This document shows positions 1 to 4,226 of a DNA stretch of 5,835 bases, one piece after another (within the stretch, counting starts at the first letter, position 1; each line of letters opens with the position of its first letter). Source of the DNA: an uncultured Pseudomonadota bacterium (lineage in GTDB: Bacteria > Pseudomonadota > Gammaproteobacteria > Burkholderiales > Eutrophovitaceae). Made by a program: the position numbers and the translations under genes. The stretch lies in NCBI GenBank assembly GCA_913057845.1, contig CAJXPC010000124.1, positions 1-5,835 on the forward strand, written 5' to 3'. Under the pieces are notes generated by a model, which was not told the origin of the DNA, did not search any database, and worked only from the letters and a program-made list of their open reading frames with translations.

Positions 1-49
1 ACGAGATGTAGAGAGGTCTCGTGGGCTCGGAGATGTGTATAAGAGACAG
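1..49 (+). other. Untrimmed Illumina Nextera i7 adapter (sequencing artefact)
   Basis: This is synthetic DNA, not genome. Bases 1-7 (ACGAGAT) match the 3' end of the P7 primer. Bases 8-15 (GTAGAGAG) are the reverse complement of CTCTCTAC, which I recognise as Nextera index N707. Bases 16-30 (GTCTCGTGGGCTCGG) are the Nextera read-2 stem. Bases 31-49 (AGATGTGTATAAGAGACAG) are the 19-bp Tn5 mosaic end. The parts are in the right order with no gap or mismatch that I can see. The genome begins at base 50, where the ychF reading frame ends abruptly. The assembly was evidently made from reads whose adapters were not fully removed. Confidence 0.97.
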
Positions 50-171
50 ACACCAACATTGGGCTCAATCGTACAAAATGGATAGTTCTCAGCCGAGATC
101 GCCGCTTTGGTCAACGCATTAAATAGGGTCGATTTCCCCACATTTGGAAGCCCTACGATTCCACACTTCAT
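50..171 (-). CDS. ychF: Ribosome-binding ATPase YchF, N-terminal 40 codons only (cut by adapter)
   Basis: YchF (Ola1) is a conserved cytoplasmic P-loop NTPase of the Obg/TRAFAC group that binds the ribosome and prefers ATP to GTP. The visible residues begin [20 protein letters not shown]. They contain the G1/Walker A loop at residues 7-15 (GLPNVGKST), then the family block [15 protein letters not shown] at about residues 27-41. The G4-like NxxE motif that sets ATP preference, and the TGS domain, lie outside the window. The start at 171 is supported by GAGGGAA (179-185) 7 nt upstream. It sits 31 bp after the pth stop, the usual pth-ychF pairing, so the two genes are probably co-transcribed. 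The truncation is an artefact, since reading stops exactly at the adapter junction, and it should not be read as a pseudogene. Confidence 0.95.
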
Positions 172-202
172 ATTCTTATTCCCTCAATAAACACTCGTTC
201 GG

Positions 203-778
203 TTAGGACTTTGCGTTAGATGAATGCAAAACCAACATAGCCTGGCTCATCGCGCTCGCCATAATGTCTTGTTTCACTTTCAGCGATCGTTGTATCGCCT
301 CGTCAATTAAAACTGTCTCGCTTTGTTGAGGCGCATGAAGCACATAATCAGACACCAATCGTTTATCCCCAGGATGTCCGACTCCGATTCTTAATCTCCA
401 AAAATCAAGACCCACATGACGACCGATGTCCCGAATCCCATTATGTCCACCATGCCCTCCAGAATGTTTGAGCTTAACGACACCAGGCTCTAAATCAAGA
501 TCATCGTGGATCACCAAAACATCACTCGCGTCAATGTCATAGAAACGGCACATCGACTGCACCGCACGGCCACTCTCATTCATGAAGGTCTGCGGCTTTA
601 ACACCCAAGCATCACTGCCATTCATCTTGATTCGCGACACATCACCGAAAAATTTTGACTGATGCTCAAATACAATCGCTAACTCAGCAGCCAACTCATT
701 GCACCACCAAAAGCCGACGTTGTGTCGAGTCGCTTCGTACCTGCCACCTGGATTCCCCAATCCTACGAGTAGTTTCAT
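203..778 (-). CDS. pth: Peptidyl-tRNA hydrolase
   Basis: Pth cleaves the ester bond of peptidyl-tRNAs that fall off ribosomes early, freeing the tRNA; it is cytoplasmic and essential in many bacteria. At 191 residues it is about family length. With the ATG at 778 as residue 1, the catalytic set is intact: N9 in GLGNPG, H19 in TRHNVGF, N67 in QTFMNESG, D92 in IHDDLDLEPG and N113 in the glycine/histidine-rich block GGHGGHNGIRDI. These correspond to E. coli N10, H20, N68, D93 and N114. A TTG codon two codons upstream (784) is an alternative start and sits about 6 nt after a GGG; the ATG has no clear Shine-Dalgarno at normal spacing. I prefer ATG because the protein then begins MKLLVGLGNPG, as in the family. 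It lies downstream of the rplY terminator and 31 bp upstream of ychF. Confidence 0.96.
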   Translation of the reverse strand: MKLLVGLGNPGGRYEATRHNVGFWWCNELAAELAIVFEHQSKFFGDVSRIKMNGSDAWVLKPQTFMNESGRAVQSMCRFYDIDASDVLVIHDDLDLEPGVVKLKHSGGHGGHNGIRDIGRHVGLDFWRLRIGVGHPGDKRLVSDYVLHAPQQSETVLIDEAIQRSLKVKQDIMASAMSQAMLVLHSSNAKS

Positions 779-805
779 ACTCAAATTTTACCCGACATCC
801 CAGTT

Positions 806-843
806 ATAAAAAAAGCCGAGCATCCAATGGTGCTCGGCTATTT
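806..843 (-). terminator. Rho-independent terminator after rplY
   Basis: On the minus strand a perfect 9-bp stem, AGCCGAGCA (839-831) with TGCTCGGCT (822-814), encloses an 8-nt loop. The last stem T and bases 813-808 make seven Ts in a row. It lies 22 bp after the rplY stop codon and 29 bp before the pth ATG. On the plus strand the same stem is followed only by ATTT, so it looks one-directional. This is the clearest regulatory structure in the window and implies that pth-ychF are transcribed by read-through or from a separate promoter. Confidence 0.9.
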
Positions 844-861
844 AAGCACGGTCGATAAAAA

Positions 862-1548
862 TTAAGTCTCGCTCGACGCACCTTTATCTTCATCTGCCGA
901 TTCTGTTGTGTCAGCATTCTCACCCTCAGAAGAATCAGCATCTGATGCTTCTTCGTCCGCACTAGCTCCACGGGCTTTTTGTATTGCAACCAATCCGAGA
1001 TCCTCTCCACCTCGTCCAAGGTGAGCCGATTCAACACCTGATGGAAGATTCAGCTGAGACAAATTAATCGACTCCCCAATCTCAAGTGCGCCACAGTCAA
1101 CCTCAATAAACTCAGGCAAGTCGCCTGGCAGACAGATTACTTCGACATCAGACTCAATGTGATTCACAACGCCCCCACCCAGCTTAACGCTAGGCGCATC
1201 CTCTTCATTGATGAAGTGAAGCGGCACACGCATGGTGATTTTCTCTTTAGCCGAGATTCGCTGAAAATCAACGTGCAACACCTCCATTTTCCAAGGATGC
1301 ATTTGATAATCTCGAAGCAATACTTTTTGCGGTTTCCCATCTAACAACATATCTAAAATCGAAGCGTGAAATGCTTCTTTTTTCAATTGTCTTAAGGTTT
1401 CCTTGTGGTCGAGCTCGATCATATTAGCTCCCTCTTGAGCACCATAGACCACACCCGGGACCTTGCCCGCTCTGCGGAGACGGCGGCTCGCACCCGTTCC
1501 CTGCACAGACCGAACTTCAGCATTTATTTTCATGTTGATATCTGACAT
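862..1548 (-). CDS. rplY: 50S ribosomal protein L25, long general-stress (CTC) form
   Basis: L25/CTC binds 5S rRNA in the central protuberance of the large ribosomal subunit. The 228-residue protein has the two-domain CTC build rather than the ~94-residue single domain of E. coli. Residues 6-98 form the N-terminal 5S-binding domain, with the family blocks GTGASRRLRRAGKVPGVVYG and LHVDFQRI. Residues 99-192 form the C-terminal beta domain, with VPLHFINEEDAPSVKLGGGV and LPGDLPEFIEVD. Residues 193-228 are a low-complexity tail rich in Asp, Glu, Ser and Ala with almost no basic residues, likely disordered. GGAG seven bases before the ATG at 1548 supports this start over the internal Met6, although the family core begins near Met6 (MKINAEVRS). 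It follows prs after 91 bp and is closed by a strong terminator. A second copy of the L25 domain is not visible. Confidence 0.96.
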   Translation of the reverse strand: MSDINMKINAEVRSVQGTGASRRLRRAGKVPGVVYGAQEGANMIELDHKETLRQLKKEAFHASILDMLLDGKPQKVLLRDYQMHPWKMEVLHVDFQRISAKEKITMRVPLHFINEEDAPSVKLGGGVVNHIESDVEVICLPGDLPEFIEVDCGALEIGESINLSQLNLPSGVESAHLGRGGEDLGLVAIQKARGASADEEASDADSSEGENADTTESADEDKGASSET

Positions 1549-1624
1549 ATTACTTCTCCAATCTAAATGGGAACCTCATCGCGACCAATTCGACCCCCGT
1601 ACCAAAATGCCAGTTTAACCCAGC

Positions 1625-1657
1625 AAAAAATATCGTTCTTCAATCAATGAATAACGA
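1625..1657 (-). terminator. Candidate weak Rho-independent terminator at the prs stop codon
   Basis: On the minus strand TCGTTATTC (1657-1649) can pair with GAAGAACGA (1641-1633) across a 7-nt loop, with eight of nine positions matched and one A/G mismatch. It is followed by TA and six Ts (1630-1625). The hairpin includes the prs stop codon. The stem is AT-rich and interrupted, so termination may be partial or absent. If it works, rplY needs its own promoter in the 91-bp gap. Confidence 0.4.
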
Positions 1658-2590
1658 CGAAACAGAATCCTCATTACTAATACGACGTATTGTTTCAGCG
1701 AAAAGATTAGCGATTGATAATTGACGAATCTTGTCACACCCTCGAGCCTCATCTGTAAGCGGTATGGTGTCGGTTACAACCAACTCATCAATCTCAGAAC
1801 TCGCAATTCTCTCAATCGCCTTTCCTGATAAAACTGGATGCGTGCAATAGGCAAGAACCTTCTTAGCCCCATTTCTCTTAAGTGCGGCGGCTGCTTCACA
1901 AAGAGTATTGGCCGTATCGACCATATCATCCATCAAAACACACGTTCTACCACTCACCTCACCAATGATGTTCATCACGGTGGATACATTAGGTTTAGGG
2001 CGACGCTTATCGATAATAGCCAAATCCGACTCAAGTCTTTTTGCTAGCGCCCTTGCACGCACAACGCCGCCAACATCAGGAGATACAACGATTAAATCCT
2101 CATAGCCACACTTCCAGATATCCCCCAGGAGGACTGGTGCCGCATAAACGTTATCCACCGGTATATCAAAAAATCCTTGAATTTGATCTGCATGCAGATC
2201 CATCGTCAACAGTCGATCTACTCCGGCAGCTTGGAGGCAATTAGCCACAACTTTAGCGCTAATCGCCACTCGCGCAGACTTCGGCCTACGATCTTGTCGG
2301 GCATATCCTAAATAAGGTATGGCTGCTGTAATGCGTCCGGCTGAAGATCGCTTGAGCGCGTCAACCATCAATAATATTTCCATCAAACTTTCATTAGTCG
2401 GGGCGCATGCTGACTGAAGGACGAACACATCTCGCCCGCGCACGTTTTCAAGCAACTCGACCATCACCTCGCCGTCACTAAACCTCCCGACGGTAGCACG
2501 ACCCATGCCGATATTTAAATGCTTAGCAACCTGCGCCGCTAGGATGGGATTCGCATTCCCAGTAAATACCATCAAACTTTCGTAGGCCAT
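1640..2590 (-). CDS. prs: Ribose-phosphate pyrophosphokinase (PRPP synthetase)
   Basis: Prs makes 5-phosphoribosyl-1-pyrophosphate from ribose 5-phosphate and ATP, feeding purine, pyrimidine, histidine, tryptophan and NAD synthesis; it is cytoplasmic and hexameric. From the ATG at 2590 the protein has 316 residues, the class I bacterial length, and begins [15 protein letters not shown]. Visible motifs are the FSDGE block near residue 38, the ATP-contacting YARQDRR at 96-102, the catalytic-region [12 protein letters not shown] near 131-142, KRRPKP near 195-200, and the PRPP-binding loop DDMVDTANT at 221-229. In that loop N228 stands where I expect Gly. The reading frame stays open 20 codons further to a GTG at 2650, but homologues start near 2590, so I reject the longer form. 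The Shine-Dalgarno is imperfect: GGAG is 12 nt upstream. It lies between tRNA-Gln and rplY, as in many Beta- and Gammaproteobacteria. Confidence 0.97.
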   Translation of the reverse strand: MAYESLMVFTGNANPILAAQVAKHLNIGMGRATVGRFSDGEVMVELLENVRGRDVFVLQSACAPTNESLMEILLMVDALKRSSAGRITAAIPYLGYARQDRRPKSARVAISAKVVANCLQAAGVDRLLTMDLHADQIQGFFDIPVDNVYAAPVLLGDIWKCGYEDLIVVSPDVGGVVRARALAKRLESDLAIIDKRRPKPNVSTVMNIIGEVSGRTCVLMDDMVDTANTLCEAAAALKRNGAKKVLAYCTHPVLSGKAIERIASSEIDELVVTDTIPLTDEARGCDKIRQLSIANLFAETIRRISNEDSVSSLFID

Positions 2591-2665
2591 ACTTTCGCCG
2601 CTCTCCAGGAAAAGTCCTAATTTAGTTCGCTCTGCAGTAACCAGCAGCACGAAGCAATGATTAAT

Positions 2666-2706
2666 GAGATGAAGCTAAAACGCTTTAAAAACTATCGCTT
2701 CAGCTC
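2666..2706 (-). repeat. Imperfect inverted repeat between tRNA-Gln and prs
   Basis: On the minus strand GAGCTGAAGC (2706-2697) and GCTTCATCTC (2675-2666) can pair at nine of ten positions around a 21-nt AT-rich loop. The structure begins 6 nt after the CCA end of tRNA-Gln. There is no run of Ts after the second arm, so it is not a standard terminator. It may protect or guide trimming of the tRNA 3' end, mark the end of the upstream transcript, or be chance. Confidence 0.4.
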
Positions 2707-2712
2707 GAAATA

Positions 2713-2789
2713 TGGCTGGGGAGGAAGGATTCGAACCTTCGCATGCTGGAATCAAAATCCAGTGCCTTAACCAACTTGGCTACTCCCCA
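2713..2789 (-). tRNA. tRNA-Gln (anticodon UUG)
   Basis: The 77-nt cloverleaf reads with acceptor stem TGGGGAG pairing to CTCCCCA, discriminator G and an encoded CCA end (2715-2713). The anticodon stem CTGGA/TCCAG holds the loop TTTTGAT, giving anticodon TTG, which reads CAA and, by wobble, CAG. The T arm carries GGTTCGAATCC. The weak first pair (T1-A72) and G73 agree with known GlnRS identity elements. It starts 13 nt after the ispE stop, with no promoter or terminator visible between, so it is probably cut from the lolB-ispE transcript. The ispE-tRNA-Gln-prs arrangement is conserved in Pseudomonas and relatives. Confidence 0.97.
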
Positions 2790-2802
2790 AAAACTTGTCT
2801 GC

Positions 2803-3651
2803 CTAATCACCCGTCAAATCAAATAACGGATGGTGATCCAATCCTCGAGCCACGAACCCGAACCAGCACGGCGGCACTTTCGTCAGTAGTGCCTTAGCTC
2901 GCTCTGGATCCGCAAACGGACAGAATATACTTGACCCCGACCCGCTCATTGCAGCTGGCCCGTGCTGCCCTAACCACTCTAGCACCGACTGCACCTCTGG
3001 ATACAAACGACATACCGTATCCTGCAGATCATTTCGGCCCTCATGTGAGGAAAAGTCCGCTATTTTGATGGGTTTGGAATTTCGTGTCAATTCCGAGTCA
3101 CCAAACACTGATGCCGTGGATACAGAACAGTTTGGATGAACAACCAAGTAACAAGCCTCCCCAAGGTCCATCGGGGAGAACTGTTCACCGATTCCCTCAG
3201 CAAAAGCATTGCGTCCAAAGATAAAAAATGGCACATCAGCACCAAGTGAAACAGCAAGTTCCTGTAACTCCCGTCTTGTGAGATTAAGCGCCCACAGCTT
3301 ATTCATCACCAAAAGAACCGTTGCCGCATCTGAGCTGCCACCTCCGAGGCCACCTCCATGCGGAATACGTTTCAACACATCCAGTTCAACACCTTGATTG
3401 ACAGAATAGCGCTCGACCAACAATCGCGCGGCCCGGACCGACAAATCATCAGCATCAGACCAAGAATGGTGCGACACCCGCCGCACCTCATTTTGAGGTA
3501 TTAATCTAAACCCAATTGAATCGGCAAAATCAATCAGCCGAAATACGGTTTGAAGCGAATGATAACCATCATCTCGTTTCCCAATAATCCGTAAAAGCAA
3601 ATTAAGCTTTGCCGGCGCCGGAAAATAATCAAAGCCCTCCCTCATCGTCAC
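2803..3651 (-). CDS. ispE: 4-diphosphocytidyl-2-C-methyl-D-erythritol kinase
   Basis: IspE phosphorylates CDP-methylerythritol with ATP in the MEP pathway, which supplies IPP and DMAPP for ubiquinone, undecaprenyl carriers and tRNA modification; it is cytoplasmic. The 282 residues match family length. GHMP-kinase motifs are complete: PAPAKLNLLLRI at 11-22 with the active-site K15, the glycine-rich phosphate loop PHGGGLGGGSSDAA at 97-110, the catalytic D139 in GADVPFF, and the C-terminal MSGSGSSIF at 235-243. The GTG start at 3651 overlaps the lolB stop (GTGA) and has AAGG eight bases upstream, which favours it over the ATG two codons later (3645). The overlap suggests translational coupling to lolB. 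tRNA-Gln follows after 13 bp. Confidence 0.97.
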   Translation of the reverse strand: MTMREGFDYFPAPAKLNLLLRIIGKRDDGYHSLQTVFRLIDFADSIGFRLIPQNEVRRVSHHSWSDADDLSVRAARLLVERYSVNQGVELDVLKRIPHGGGLGGGSSDAATVLLVMNKLWALNLTRRELQELAVSLGADVPFFIFGRNAFAEGIGEQFSPMDLGEACYLVVHPNCSVSTASVFGDSELTRNSKPIKIADFSSHEGRNDLQDTVCRLYPEVQSVLEWLGQHGPAAMSGSGSSIFCPFADPERAKALLTKVPPCWFGFVARGLDHHPLFDLTGD

Positions 3652-4226
3652 AAATCAAGCCTTATCCATTTGTCTAAGACAAACCGAATTTTGAGATCTT
3701 CAAATTCAAGTCTCATGACTCGAGGAAGCATAGACCCCTCAGCGTATTGCTCGAAAGTAATTTTCCACCCATCTTGCTCGAGATAGGTCAAGCGTTGTTG
3801 GCTATCTCTTGCGGCCAAATGATCCACAGCCACCTCGGGGTTTACTCGCCCTCGAGCCCAATACTTCAATCCATTTAGAGGCAAACTCCAACCCAGCACC
3901 CGCTGGGTTAACTCTTCTACCGAAGGCGCTTCATAGACCTGATCTTTCGTCTCCAAGACAGCTCCTTCACGAGGAGAGACCAATATCACAGCAATAATCG
4001 ACCCCGTAGGCGCGTAAACATCAACAGCATCAATATCAGCGCGATGACTCCACTTGATTCGAGCCGAGGAGCCCTCTTTTCCCATCTTCGCGGCAATACG
4101 ACCCGAGACTTCAAATTCGTCGTACACGAACTGGGTCGTCGGCAGTTTCTTCTCTTGAAATAGCGAACAACCTGTCACAACGACACTCAGAACCGCACAA
4201 AATGCCCAGGCCTTAATCACCCCCAT
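3648..4226 (-). CDS. lolB: Outer-membrane lipoprotein insertion factor LolB
   Basis: LolB takes lipoproteins from the periplasmic carrier LolA and inserts them into the outer membrane, and is itself a lipoprotein there. The 192-residue protein has a lipoprotein signal, hydrophobic from residue 5, ending in the lipobox VTGC with C20 as the lipidated residue. Ser21, not Asp, follows it, as expected for outer-membrane sorting. Family blocks are clear: FEVSGRIAAK (38-47), IKW near 57-59, GWSLPLNGLKYWARGR (112-127), YLEQDGWKITF (148-158), LPRVMRLEF (167-175) and RFVLDKW (181-187). In the protruding-loop motif, usually PLG, it reads P73-T74-G75, so Thr replaces the Leu equivalent to E. coli Leu68. 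The ATG at 4226 overlaps the TPR gene by 14 nt and has only a weak purine stretch upstream, consistent with coupled translation. The stop overlaps ispE. Confidence 0.95.
   Translation of the reverse strand: MGVIKAWAFCAVLSVVVTGCSLFQEKKLPTTQFVYDEFEVSGRIAAKMGKEGSSARIKWSHRADIDAVDVYAPTGSIIAVILVSPREGAVLETKDQVYEAPSVEELTQRVLGWSLPLNGLKYWARGRVNPEVAVDHLAARDSQQRLTYLEQDGWKITFEQYAEGSMLPRVMRLEFEDLKIRFVLDKWIRLDL

Noticed and set aside
50..171. ychF as a truncated pseudogene
   Set aside because: The frame is intact and ends exactly where the synthetic adapter begins, so the truncation is technical.
804..1037. Minus-strand 77-codon frame overlapping the rplY 3' end and its terminator
   Set aside because: It is out of frame with rplY and reads through the terminator hairpin; its basic composition is what a frame shift of the acidic tail codons would give.
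1561..1588. Promoter-like TTGGTC - 17 bp - TAGATT upstream of rplY on the minus strand
   Set aside because: Only about three and four of six positions match the two consensus hexamers, and transcription would start almost on top of the ribosome binding site.
2591..2650. 20-codon N-terminal extension of Prs from a GTG at 2650
   Set aside because: Homologues begin at or near [12 protein letters not shown], the extension has no family similarity that I recognise, and it needs a GTG start.
2712..2897. Plus-strand reading frame beginning MAGEEGFEPSHAGI, 61 codons
   Set aside because: It is the reverse complement of tRNA-Gln translated by chance; peptides beginning like this are a known spurious product of tRNA genes in databases. 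It also runs into ispE on the opposite strand.
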